Origin: an uncultured Gemmatimonadales bacterium
GTDB lineage: Bacteria; Gemmatimonadota; Gemmatimonadetes; Gemmatimonadales; GWC2-71-9
DNA length: 64,000 bases
Assembly: GCA_947259405.1 (NCBI GenBank)
Contig: CAMYLY010000002.1
Location: 62,001 to 126,000, forward strand
Reading direction: 5' to 3'
Shown: positions 42,004 to 51,141 of the stretch, piece after piece
How the letters are laid out: each line of letters begins with the position of its first letter
Position numbering within the stretch: position 1 is the first letter of the stretch
Translations under genes and position numbers: made by a program
The notes under the pieces: generated by a model
The model's database searches: none
The model's input: the letters and a program-made list of their open reading frames with translations, nothing else
What the model was told of the DNA's origin: nothing

Positions 42004-42671
42004 AACACGATATCGTCCTTGCGCCGAGTGTCCTGAGTGCCGACCTAGCCCAATTAGGTGACCAGGTCGCCATGATTGAAGCCGGCGGAGCTGACTGGGT
42101 CCACGTCGACGTCATGGACGGCCATTTCGTCCCAAATCTCACGTTCGGCGCCGGTGTCGTCGACGCGGTCAAACGGTCCACCTCGTTGCCGGTTGACGTG
42201 CATCTCATGGTGGAGCGTCCGGAGTTCTATATTTCCCCGTTCGCGGACGCCGGAGCCGATGTGTTCACTTTGCACCCGGAGACGACAGCCCATGTTCAGC
42301 GACAACTCGAGCAAGTGCGCGCATGTGGGATGCGCGCCGGACTGGCGTTGAATCCGGGCACGCCGTTGGCTTATGCAGAAGCCGTGGCTGCGGATCTGGA
42401 TCTCTTATTGATCATGAGCGTCAATCCGGGATTCGCTGCACAGGGGTACGTTCCGGCCTCGACGGAGAAGATCCGCAAAGCACGGCACCTGCTGGACGTA
42501 CACGCCGGTCGCGCCCGCCTGCAGGTCGATGGGGGCATCACTCGGGCGACGATTCGCGAAGCGTACGAGGCCGGTGCCGATACATTCGTTGCTGGGTCCG
42601 CCATTTTCGGGGCTTCAGACCCCAAGGCGGAAATCGGCGAACTGCGTAATCACTGCTTTCCGGTGGTGTAG
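42000..42671 (+). CDS. rpe: Ribulose-phosphate 3-epimerase
   Basis: LAPSVLSADLAQLGDQV, VHVDVMDGHFVPNLTFG, DVHLMVERPE, VNPGFAAQGYVP, QVDGGI. Confidence 0.95.
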   Translation: MKHDIVLAPSVLSADLAQLGDQVAMIEAGGADWVHVDVMDGHFVPNLTFGAGVVDAVKRSTSLPVDVHLMVERPEFYISPFADAGADVFTLHPETTAHVQRQLEQVRACGMRAGLALNPGTPLAYAEAVAADLDLLLIMSVNPGFAAQGYVPASTEKIRKARHLLDVHAGRARLQVDGGITRATIREAYEAGADTFVAGSAIFGASDPKAEIGELRNHCFPVV

Positions 42672-42672
42672 C

Positions 42673-43215
42673 ATGGCTCAACGTGGTCAGTGGATCTTGG
42701 TTCTCGTGATCCTTGGCGTCCTCGGCGGCGCGCTCATTGCCGGGATGGCGTTGACGCCCGCCTTCGAACCGGTGGGTGTCGGCAGCAAGGCTCCCGACTT
42801 CCAAGCTCTCGATGTCACGACCGGCGACTCCGTGGCTCTCGCCACGTTCCGTGGAGAGGTCGTGTTGCTGAACGTGTGGGCCACGTGGTGCATTCCGTGT
42901 GAGGCTGAAATGCCCTCGATTCAGCGCCTGTATGACGAGTTTGGACCGCGAGGGCTCAAGGTCGTAGCGGTCAGCGTCGACGAGTCCGGACCGGACAACG
43001 TGCGGCAGTGGGTCGATGAGCGGGAACTCACCTTCCAGATCCTACACGATCAGTCGGGAAGCATCGAGCGGACCTATCAGACGATTGGGGTCCCCGAGAC
43101 GTTCATCATCGATCGCGAGGGTAGGATCGTGAAGAAGGTAATCGGAGCGACCGAGTGGGATCATCCGACTCAGACGACACTGCTCACTGAGCTCCTTTCC
43201 CAAACGCAGGACTAG
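42673..43215 (+). CDS. TlpA/ResA-like thioredoxin family protein
   Basis: N-terminal TM, FRGEVVLLNVWATWCIPCEAEMPSIQRLYDEF (WCxxC), GVPETFIIDREGRI. Confidence 0.93.
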   Translation: MAQRGQWILVLVILGVLGGALIAGMALTPAFEPVGVGSKAPDFQALDVTTGDSVALATFRGEVVLLNVWATWCIPCEAEMPSIQRLYDEFGPRGLKVVAVSVDESGPDNVRQWVDERELTFQILHDQSGSIERTYQTIGVPETFIIDREGRIVKKVIGATEWDHPTQTTLLTELLSQTQD

Positions 43216-44138
43216 TGGCCTCACGGTTGCCTGAATGGCTCGTTCGGAATTGGCCCATGAAGGTCACAGCACTGGTCCTCTCGGCCGTGCTATGGGCGGT
43301 GGTGGCGGCGGAGGAGCCGACGACCGAGATCATCCCCGTGTCAGTGGAAGTGGCCCCTCCGGAAGGACGGACGCTGACGCGGTCCATTCCGCGGGTGCAG
43401 GCACTCTACTCCGGCTCCGCCCGCGAACTCTTCAAGCTGTACGGCGAACCCCCGAGGATCAACAAATCCATTCCCGACACGCTGTCCCTATCCGCCTTCA
43501 CGTTGGACCTGTCAGTAGCGGACCTCCTCACACCGCCCGACGTGGACGTGAATGCGCTCGAGGTCCAACCGCGTCTCATTCGCATCGAACTCGACGATGC
43601 GGTCGAACGGGACGTGCCCGTCGTGTCCCAGGTGTCGGTCGAGGTCGACACGGGGTTCGCACTACTTGGTAATCCACGGCTCGCGCCCGATTCGGTCACG
43701 GTGCGCGGCCCATCAGCGCTCGTACAAGCCATCCAGTCGGTGCCAACCATCCCAATGTCGATCACGGGACTCCAAGCCCCCGCCCGCCGAACCGTTCCGA
43801 TCGATACCACGGGACTCGGCGTGGTGCGCGTCGTGCCCGCCGAGGTTGACGCCGTCGTCGATGTCGCAGAGATCGCGACACGACTGATCATCGGCGTACC
43901 GGTCGTTGTCCAAGCGGGGGCGCCGGGAGACTGGGAAGCAGATCCGATGGCCATCGCAGTCACGGTCCGCGGCGTCGAGCAGCGACTCGCGGGACTGACG
44001 CGTGACAGCGTGAACGCGACGGCGGTCATCAGCGGGGAATCGGACGAGGAAGTCGTGAGCATCCAACTCACGCCGCCCCCCGGGCTCACGGCGACCGCCA
44101 CACCCGATTCCGTGCTCGTCCGGCGGCGGAATGATTGA
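43215..44138 (+). CDS. YbbR-like domain protein (CdaR family)
   Basis: N-terminal NWPMKVTALVLSAVLWAVVAAEEPT plus repeated YbbR-type segments (PVVSQVSVEVDTGFALLGNPRLAPDSVTVRGPSALVQAI). Confidence 0.85.
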   Translation: MASRLPEWLVRNWPMKVTALVLSAVLWAVVAAEEPTTEIIPVSVEVAPPEGRTLTRSIPRVQALYSGSARELFKLYGEPPRINKSIPDTLSLSAFTLDLSVADLLTPPDVDVNALEVQPRLIRIELDDAVERDVPVVSQVSVEVDTGFALLGNPRLAPDSVTVRGPSALVQAIQSVPTIPMSITGLQAPARRTVPIDTTGLGVVRVVPAEVDAVVDVAEIATRLIIGVPVVVQAGAPGDWEADPMAIAVTVRGVEQRLAGLTRDSVNATAVISGESDEEVVSIQLTPPPGLTATATPDSVLVRRRND

Positions 44139-45177
44139 CGTCGTTCTTGGAATCGAGACATCCTGCGACGAGACGTCGGCTGCAGTACTCGTGCGCGAGC
44201 CCCGCGGACCTTCATTGGCGAGTCTCGTGATTCTTTCGCAGGACATCCATGCCGTGTTTGGCGGCGTCGTTCCGGAACTCGCAAGTCGCGCGCACATTCG
44301 AACAGTCGTTCCAGTGGTTACCCGCGCGCTGACCGAAGCCGGCATCACGCTCAACAGCGTCGATGCACTTGCTGTCACGGCCGGCCCCGGCCTGATCGGG
44401 TCCCTGCTCGTTGGTGTGAGCTACGCCAAAGCGCTGGCCGCTGCGACTGGCAAGCGGCTTATCGGAGTCCATCATCTCGAGGGTCACGTGTTCGCAGCGA
44501 CGCTCGAAGATCCTGATCTCGAGCCCCCATTTGTGGCATTGATCATTTCAGGAGGACACACTCTGTTGCTGGATGTTCCAACGTGGGGACGCTATTGCCT
44601 CCTGGGTCGCACGCGCGACGACGCCGCCGGTGAGGCGTACGACAAGGTGGCTGCGCTGTTGGGACTTGGATACCCAGGTGGCCCTGAGGTCGAGAAGCTG
44701 GCAGCGTCGGGCCAGGAGCGACTCACACTTCCGCGTCCCATGATCATGAGTGGATTCGATTTTTCGTTTAGCGGCTTGAAGACGGCGGTGTTGCATGCCG
44801 TTCGGGATTCTGACGACCTCGAACGCGATCGCGCCGACCTGGCTGCGTCATTTCAAGCCGCGGTTTTTGACGTCATCGCGGCGAAGCTGGAGCGGGCGCT
44901 CAAGTTCACTGGATACCCAACCATCGTAGTGGGTGGAGGCGTCGCGTGTAACCGGACGCTTGCGGGTTTCTTGCAGACACGCATTGGTGGGCGGGCGCGC
45001 GTCGCGATTGCGCCTCCACGCTTCAATGCTGACAACGCCGCGATGATTGCCCGCGCTGGATGGTTCCACTTGGAGCAGGGACGGACGAGTGACCTCCACC
45101 TCGAAGCGGAACCACGTCTTCCCTGGCCTGGCCTGGAATCGAAGCCGAATCCCTCCACCACTCACCTCACCAACTGA
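44131..45177 (+). CDS. tsaD: tRNA N6-adenosine threonylcarbamoyltransferase
   Basis: VLGIETSCDETSAAVL, GVVPELASRAH, GVHHLEGHVFA, LIISGGHTLLL, GLGYPGGPEVEKLA. Confidence 0.95.
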   Translation: MIDVVLGIETSCDETSAAVLVREPRGPSLASLVILSQDIHAVFGGVVPELASRAHIRTVVPVVTRALTEAGITLNSVDALAVTAGPGLIGSLLVGVSYAKALAAATGKRLIGVHHLEGHVFAATLEDPDLEPPFVALIISGGHTLLLDVPTWGRYCLLGRTRDDAAGEAYDKVAALLGLGYPGGPEVEKLAASGQERLTLPRPMIMSGFDFSFSGLKTAVLHAVRDSDDLERDRADLAASFQAAVFDVIAAKLERALKFTGYPTIVVGGGVACNRTLAGFLQTRIGGRARVAIAPPRFNADNAAMIARAGWFHLEQGRTSDLHLEAEPRLPWPGLESKPNPSTTHLTN

Positions 45178-45181
45178 CGGC

Positions 45182-46048
45182 ATGCCCATCTCCCCCCTGC
45201 GGTTCGACGTGGGACCCCTGGAAATCACGGGCTTTGGCCTAATGATGATGTTCGCCTTTCTCGGGGCCGGGTGGGTCATGGAGCGTGAGCTTCGCCGACG
45301 CAAGATGTCCGATGAGTATGCCTGGAGCGTGATCGTCGCCGGCGCCATTGGTGGGATTCTCGGAGCGAAGCTGTGGTACTTCGCCTTGCATCAGGATCTC
45401 GATGCGCTCTTCTCTCGCGCGGGCTTAGTGTGGTACGGCGGGTTCGTGGGTGGGGTAACGGCTGTCGTGCTGAACGGCGCCCGGTACAAGATCCCGACAC
45501 GATTCACCGCCGAGCTCACAGCGCCAGCCCTGGCTGTGGGGTATGCGTTGGGACGGGTCGGGTGTTTTCTCGTGCAAGACGACTATGGGCGCCCGACATC
45601 TGTGCCGTGGGGCATGCAATTTCCGCAGGGAGAGCCCGCGTCGACCGCGCAGAACCTCATGGCGTTTGGCGTCGACGTGCCGCCCGGCACGAGCCCCTTC
45701 GAGGTTCTGTCCGTCCATCCGACCCAGCTCTACGAAACTGCGATCATGCTGGTCGCGTTCTGGATCATCTGGCGTCTGCGCAACCATCGTCATGCGACCG
45801 GCTGGCTGTTCGGTCTCTACCTCGTGTTTGCCGGTGTTGAGCGCTTCTTGGTGGAGTTCCTGCGAGCAAAGGACGACCGCTTGCTCGGGGGGTTCACGGT
45901 TGCCCAGGCGGCGAGTGTGGCGGTGGTCGCCGTTGGAGCGGCCTTCCTCACGATGTGGAACACGGACGATGGAAGGGCCCGCGAACCGCGTGCCGCCATT
46001 CTGGCGGCACCGAAAACGGTTCCTGCATCAAAAAAGGCCCGGGCTTAA
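45182..46048 (+). CDS. lgt: Prolipoprotein diacylglyceryl transferase
   Basis: ARLWYFAL-like KLWYFALHQD, LVWYGGFVGG, ALGRVGCFLVQDDYGRPTSVPWG, VHPTQLYE, ERFLVEFLRAKD. ATG at 45182. Confidence 0.93.
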   Translation: MPISPLRFDVGPLEITGFGLMMMFAFLGAGWVMERELRRRKMSDEYAWSVIVAGAIGGILGAKLWYFALHQDLDALFSRAGLVWYGGFVGGVTAVVLNGARYKIPTRFTAELTAPALAVGYALGRVGCFLVQDDYGRPTSVPWGMQFPQGEPASTAQNLMAFGVDVPPGTSPFEVLSVHPTQLYETAIMLVAFWIIWRLRNHRHATGWLFGLYLVFAGVERFLVEFLRAKDDRLLGGFTVAQAASVAVVAVGAAFLTMWNTDDGRAREPRAAILAAPKTVPASKKARA

Positions 46049-46938
46049 TCCCCCCCGGAGAGTGCGTTCGCCATTTCCTCCGCACTCTGCCACCTATCTT
46101 CACGACGCTGTTCAAGCGCCCGCATGACCACGTCACTCACACCCGGTGGTAAGTCGTCCTTCAGATCAGCCAGGTTTGGCATCTGTCCAGGTTTCAGGTG
46201 CATCCGCAACACGACGTCCTCATGACCGGCTGAGAACGGCGGTTGGCCTGCAAAACACTCGAACAGCACGCAGCCCAATGAGTAGATGTCGCTACGATGG
46301 TCCAGATCGTCGAGACCCTCGATCTGCTCCGGACTCATGTAGGCAGTCGTACCCACGGCGAACCCTGAGCGGGTGAGTCGGTCGTTGCCCGACTGGGCCA
46401 CGGCTCGGGCGATTCCAAAGTCGAGCAAAACGGCACCGCGATCCGAGAGCACGATATTCTCCGGCTTGACGTCGCGATGGACGATGCCATGTTCGTGCGC
46501 GAACCGGAGCGCGCTTAAAACGTCCTGACCGAGCTTGAGCCCTTCCTCGACCGACATCGCCCCCTGCCGCGTGATGTGCTCCCGCGCAGTTGGCCCATCG
46601 ACGAATTCCATGATGTAGTACAGGAGGAACTCACTCTCACCGTAGTCAACGAGCTTGGCAATGTGCGGGTGTTCGAGGCGTTCGAGAAACGCGATCTCAC
46701 GAAGGAAGCGTTCCGCCGTGACGGACACGGCGAGTTGGGGGTGCAACACCTTAAGCGCGACTGCGCCACCCTGCTGGTCCTTTGCGCTGAAGACGCGTGC
46801 TGCACCGCCCCGACCGATCTCGCGCTCAACCGTATATCGGCCTTCGAGTGCGTGCTTGACTTGTGGGAGGAACTCTCGGCGGGCCAGTTGGGACTCCGTC
46901 CTAGGGTGAGCGATAATCTCGAATGCTACCGCCCCCAG
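46045..46938 (-). CDS. Soluble Hanks-type Ser/Thr protein kinase
   Basis: GRYTVEREIGRGGAARVFSAKD, ALKVLHPQ, GIVHRDVKPENIVLS, LLDFGIARAV, GTTAYMSPEQ, DIYSLGCVLFE. No TM or PASTA. Start uncertain: no ATG/GTG/TTG fits just upstream; in-frame CTG at 46938. Confidence 0.85.
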   Translation of the reverse strand: MGAVAFEIIAHPRTESQLARREFLPQVKHALEGRYTVEREIGRGGAARVFSAKDQQGGAVALKVLHPQLAVSVTAERFLREIAFLERLEHPHIAKLVDYGESEFLLYYIMEFVDGPTAREHITRQGAMSVEEGLKLGQDVLSALRFAHEHGIVHRDVKPENIVLSDRGAVLLDFGIARAVAQSGNDRLTRSGFAVGTTAYMSPEQIEGLDDLDHRSDIYSLGCVLFECFAGQPPFSAGHEDVVLRMHLKPGQMPNLADLKDDLPPGVSDVVMRALEQRREDRWQSAEEMANALSGGD

Positions 46939-46955
46939 AGCAAGCCTTGTCTGCT

Positions 46956-48971
46956 TTAGTTGACGCGAACGCGCGCCGCTTTGGGCTCCAGCCAGAACAC
47001 CCAAACTAGCGCGCCCAGCAGCGCTGCGGCGAGCACGATTTGACTCATCATGGTCTGGATCGTCGGGAAGATGCCCAGAACTGGCACCGACGGGATCCAA
47101 TCCAGCGTGGTAGTCGGGATCCAGCCGATCTCCTGCAACTCCGCCACGCCCTGCCCAGCAAAACTGAACGCCATGACATAGAGGAAGGCACTTGTGACCG
47201 CGAAGAACGGCTTGAGGGGAATCCGGAGCCCATAGCGCTGCATCGCGAAGTAGATGAAGCCCAGCGCCAATCCACCGACCACGATGCCGCCAGCCATGCT
47301 GGCGATAGCGGGCCATGACCCGTCAGACGAGGTGAAGAGCGCCGCATAGAATAGCACGGTTTCGAACCCTTCGCGGTACACGGCAAGGAACGCGACCCCA
47401 GCGAGCGCCCATCCGCCTCGCCGCGAGAGCGCGCTGCGCATCTGGTTCTGCACGAAACTCTGCCACTTTCGAAGTTCGATCTTCGATACCAGCCAATAGG
47501 AGACCCAGAACAACACAGCTGACGCGAGCAGCATGGTCACGCCTTCGATGACTTCCTGCTGCGCGGTCGCTGCCTGGAACATCGTCGCGAACGCGACAGC
47601 GGTAATCACACTCGCACCCACGGCGATCCATACGCCAGAGGAAACGTCGCGACGGCGTTCGGTCGCACCCGCCTTTGTCAGGAAGGCCATGAGCGCGCCA
47701 ATGATCAGGATTGCCTCCAGACCCTCACGAAGAATGATCACCAGCGACTGACCGAACAACACGGATCCAGACGCCGTCACCGTCAAGCGGTCCGCCGCGC
47801 GGTCGAGCGCCTCGAGTAGCTCAGCGTGCACCATCGCTACCTGTTCGACCTCGCCTGGGCGTTGCAGCACCCACCGCAACTCCGCAAAGGACTGCTCGAC
47901 GCGACGCGCCACCGCCGCATCCTTGGCCCGCACACCACTCTCAATCCGTTCGAACAGGAGATACGCGTCGAGCGCCGCCTGCGCCGCCGCCGTCCCATCG
48001 CCGTCACGCGCTAGACCCACCGCTGCGTCCACCCCAGCCTTGGTCTCGTTGACAATCCGCATCGCCATGAGCTGTCGATCACTTCCCAACTCATCAACGG
48101 CGCCCGCGGCTCGGCCGTACGCCACCAGCTCGATAAGCGCATCTTCCTCGACCGCACGGGTCGTCCACCCTCGAACGAGAACCCCGAGTGAGTCGTCGTC
48201 AATCATCGCGATCGTCTCGAAATCGCTGAGATAGAACCGACACTCGTCGCAGACCCTTGCCATGTGCGCTGCGCCAGCGTCGCGTGCGCGAGCCGAATGC
48301 CGCAAGGTGGATGCGAACAACGCAATGGACCATCGCTCGTAGAGACTGAGAGAATCCACGAAGGCCGGCATCGCTGTGCCTGCCACGCCAACGTTGATCT
48401 TCCGGAAGAACTCAACGGGCGGAACGGTCCGGAGCGCCGCGGCATCGGTCAGATCAGCCGGTGGTGGATCCATGCCGACGGCAAACGGACCGTCACCTGC
48501 GCCGGCATTACCATGGCACTGCGCGCAGTCCCGCGCATATAGCGCGGCTCCACGGGTCAGCGACGGTGGCGTTTCTGGCATTGGATCGAGGCTCACGCCG
48601 AGTCCCACGGCAAGCGTCGTGCGGAGTTCCGCCAGCGCCGCCCGCACCTCGGTTTCGTCAGCTAACGCGTCGACCAGCAAGACGATACGATCGACCTGCG
48701 GAACGACCTCGCTCGCCAGCCCGGTGTTGAGCTGCTCCGCCGTCCGCCGCGCGCCCTCGAGAAACAACTTGGCCTCGTTAAGCTCTTCGAGCTGCACCAC
48801 GCGACCGTCCACAACCCCCTCGCTGTACTCGGCGACCGCAATGTCGACGACGTCCGCAACCCGCCGCCCAAGGGCCACTTCCGCAAGATCCTGCGCGAAT
48901 GCCGCGCCGGCAATCAACATGAGGGCGCCGACCACGAGGACGGTGGGAGAGGGGATTGGCGCACGATTCAT
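46956..48971 (-). CDS. Fusion of cytochrome c domain with FTR1-family iron permease
   Basis: Signal peptide, CAQCHGNAGAGDGPFAVGMDPPPADLTD (CxxCH), C-terminal seven-TM permease with LREGLEAILIIG and YREGFETVLFY (REGLE-type). ATG at 48971. Confidence 0.9.
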   Translation of the reverse strand: MNRAPIPSPTVLVVGALMLIAGAAFAQDLAEVALGRRVADVVDIAVAEYSEGVVDGRVVQLEELNEAKLFLEGARRTAEQLNTGLASEVVPQVDRIVLLVDALADETEVRAALAELRTTLAVGLGVSLDPMPETPPSLTRGAALYARDCAQCHGNAGAGDGPFAVGMDPPPADLTDAAALRTVPPVEFFRKINVGVAGTAMPAFVDSLSLYERWSIALFASTLRHSARARDAGAAHMARVCDECRFYLSDFETIAMIDDDSLGVLVRGWTTRAVEEDALIELVAYGRAAGAVDELGSDRQLMAMRIVNETKAGVDAAVGLARDGDGTAAAQAALDAYLLFERIESGVRAKDAAVARRVEQSFAELRWVLQRPGEVEQVAMVHAELLEALDRAADRLTVTASGSVLFGQSLVIILREGLEAILIIGALMAFLTKAGATERRRDVSSGVWIAVGASVITAVAFATMFQAATAQQEVIEGVTMLLASAVLFWVSYWLVSKIELRKWQSFVQNQMRSALSRRGGWALAGVAFLAVYREGFETVLFYAALFTSSDGSWPAIASMAGGIVVGGLALGFIYFAMQRYGLRIPLKPFFAVTSAFLYVMAFSFAGQGVAELQEIGWIPTTTLDWIPSVPVLGIFPTIQTMMSQIVLAAALLGALVWVFWLEPKAARVRVN

Positions 48972-49023
48972 AATTGGGCGGGGGAATCTAGCACAACTTA
49001 TTCGTGATTCAATGCTCGCCCAA

Positions 49024-49428
49024 TCAGCGATAGAGGGCAACGACAGCCGCGCCATAACGATCGGTGTGGGTGAGGGACACGTGGACGACGGTGATCTTGA
49101 GCCGGTCGGCGAGCGCCTTGGCGCGCCGGTGAAACCGGAGCGTTGGGCGCCCATCGATTTCGCGCACGACCTCGAACTCCGTCCATCCGATGTACTGGAC
49201 ATCACCGGAAGCAGCGAGCGCCTTGTACGCCGCTTCTTTTGCTGCAAGACGCGCTGCCACGTGCGCCGCCGGAGCGGCCCGGGATTCGCAGTACTGTCGT
49301 TCGGCGGGAGTGAGCGTTCGGGCCAGCACGCGGTCGTAAAACCGTTCGAGCATCTGGGCGACACGTTCCACTTCGACGAGATCTATGCCAATCCCTACGG
49401 GGATCATCGGTCCGTGATCGCCGCCCAT
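49024..49428 (-). CDS. acpS: Holo-ACP synthase
   Basis: GIGIDLVEVERVAQMLERF, FLAPAERQYC-like TLTPAERQYCES, RLAAKEAAYKAL. Confidence 0.93.
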   Translation of the reverse strand: MGGDHGPMIPVGIGIDLVEVERVAQMLERFYDRVLARTLTPAERQYCESRAAPAAHVAARLAAKEAAYKALAASGDVQYIGWTEFEVVREIDGRPTLRFHRRAKALADRLKITVVHVSLTHTDRYGAAVVALYR

Positions 49429-50141
49429 AGCGAGGCGAACCAGTCAGGTGCTTCCAGATAACCGCCGAACACCAAGCCCACCCACGTGCCGACCCCCGTC
49501 ACCAACACGCCGACGAGGACGACAGGCCACAGCGGTTTTCTCCAGCGAGATACACGATCGACTACGGCGTCCCACCGCGAGGATTCTTCGGCGACCGCAT
49601 CTTCGAGAGACAGCCACGACGCTTCGAGGCGCCGCGCTGCCAGCGTGAGCGCACGTTGCCAGGCGCGCATGCCGTCGCCGCTCTTGCCGGCGGCGGCGGC
49701 AGGGATACACGATTCCACCTGGTCGAGGGACTTGACGAGACCCGCCGCGCTAGATCCAACCCGTGCGTGCAGCGTGCGTCGTTCCTGCGGAGTCACCAGC
49801 AACTGCTGCAGTCGGCGCTTTGGCATTCGCACATGTTCCGCCTCCCACCTGATTCTGGTATTGGCCTGATCGATCATCAGATCGATGACGCCATCCACCG
49901 TCTCTTCCCAGGCTCCCAACCATGCTTTGCGGTCGATTGCCCGCAGCGCCTCTTCGCGGTCTCTCAGCGGTGCGCGTCGCCGGGCCTCTCCGGCGAGATC
50001 GATGACGCGCGCTGCCAACCGCAATCGCACGGCCGCGAGGTCGATGCCACCCGGGGTCCGCCCAGTGCCCACCACGACCCTGCCGAGCGAGGGTCCAAGC
50101 TCGGGGACACGAATCGGGAGGAGCAACTGTGCGCTGGTCAC
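49404..50141 (-). CDS. Hypothetical protein with one C-terminal TM segment
   Basis: 245 aa; PLWPVVLVGVLVTGVGTWVGLVFGGY near C-terminus; overlaps neighbours as in an operon. Confidence 0.65.
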   Translation of the reverse strand: MTSAQLLLPIRVPELGPSLGRVVVGTGRTPGGIDLAAVRLRLAARVIDLAGEARRRAPLRDREEALRAIDRKAWLGAWEETVDGVIDLMIDQANTRIRWEAEHVRMPKRRLQQLLVTPQERRTLHARVGSSAAGLVKSLDQVESCIPAAAAGKSGDGMRAWQRALTLAARRLEASWLSLEDAVAEESSRWDAVVDRVSRWRKPLWPVVLVGVLVTGVGTWVGLVFGGYLEAPDWFASLWAAITDR

Positions 50142-50833
50142 GCGAGGATCGCTTCGACCACCTCGCCCACGGACTCCAGGGTCTCAAAGACCGCGTCCGC
50201 GCCGGCCTCCTGCAATGCCTCGACGGAAAACGAGCCGGTCGCCACGCCTACGGCCCGAGCACCGATCCCATTCCCGCATGTCATGTCGGCCGGCGTGTCT
50301 CCGATGATCACCACTTGCCGACCATCCGGCGTCCATCCATGTCGCTCTTGTGTGCGCCGGACGGCGATCGCCGGCAGGTCCGGACGGTGCGCGGCATCGG
50401 AGCCAAACGCGCCGACCGTGAATCGATCGGGCTCGAAGCCGGCGGCACCCAGCTTCAGATGTGCTCCTTGTTCGAGATTGCCCGTCAGGAGGCCGACCAC
50501 CACGCCGTCGCGCTCTTCCAAGTCGTCGAGCAGTTCGCGGACCCCGGGGAACACCCGCATGTGGGCGCGGCGCGCGGAAAGTTCATCCGAAAGCAGGCCG
50601 AGATACCGATCGCATACCGCCTCAATGTGCGCCGCACTTTCGGGTTCCGGATGATCGGCAGCCTCGAGAATCTCTCGGACAATCTGGCGATCGGTCTTGC
50701 CATCGAACGGAATCCGCTCGAAGGCCTTCACGATCCCGAGTTCGTCGACGAGCGCTCGACGGATGGCAGAGCGGCCAGCTCCGTCACTCCAGAGGATGGT
50801 GCCATCGATATCAAAAAGGACAAGACGCCGCAT
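50138..50833 (-). CDS. HAD family hydrolase (phosphoglycolate phosphatase-like)
   Basis: LVLFDIDGTILWSDGAGR, GLLTGNLEQGA, VVIIGDTPADMTCGNGIGARAVGVATG. Confidence 0.9.
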   Translation of the reverse strand: MRRLVLFDIDGTILWSDGAGRSAIRRALVDELGIVKAFERIPFDGKTDRQIVREILEAADHPEPESAAHIEAVCDRYLGLLSDELSARRAHMRVFPGVRELLDDLEERDGVVVGLLTGNLEQGAHLKLGAAGFEPDRFTVGAFGSDAAHRPDLPAIAVRRTQERHGWTPDGRQVVIIGDTPADMTCGNGIGARAVGVATGSFSVEALQEAGADAVFETLESVGEVVEAILA

Positions 50834-50879
50834 GCGTGAAATGTACTACCTGGCCAACAGGGGATGGATCGCGCGGTGC

Positions 50880-51062
50880 CTATGTTCCCGGGCCTGGCGG
50901 TGCCGCGCCCTCTCCCTTGTCCTGGCAGGCCTTGCAGTGCGTGACGCCCCTGAGGTTGCAGACGACACATATGAACGTCTCACAACCGTCACACGGATAC
51001 CCCTCCGACGCGCGTTCCTCGTTGCCGCACGCGCGGCAGATCATCTTGTCGACTTCAGTCAT
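50880..51062 (-). CDS. 60-aa multi-CxxC zinc-finger protein
   Basis: MTEVDKMICRACGNEERASEGYPCDGCETFICVVCNLRGVTHCKACQDKGEGAAPPGPGT; four CxxC pairs. Confidence 0.6.
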   Translation of the reverse strand: MTEVDKMICRACGNEERASEGYPCDGCETFICVVCNLRGVTHCKACQDKGEGAAPPGPGT

Positions 51063-51141
51063 TCCTGCAGCCCTCCGTTGGAGCGTACCCCCTCCATCAA
51101 CCAATATCACTCCGGCAGTCGGGCGTCTACCCAGCCATCGG

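Noticed and set aside
46956-49364. N-terminal extension of the FTR1 fusion beyond 48971
   Set aside because: Signal peptide begins at ATG 48971; upstream portion is antisense-like Arg/Ser-rich sequence overlapping acpS in another frame.
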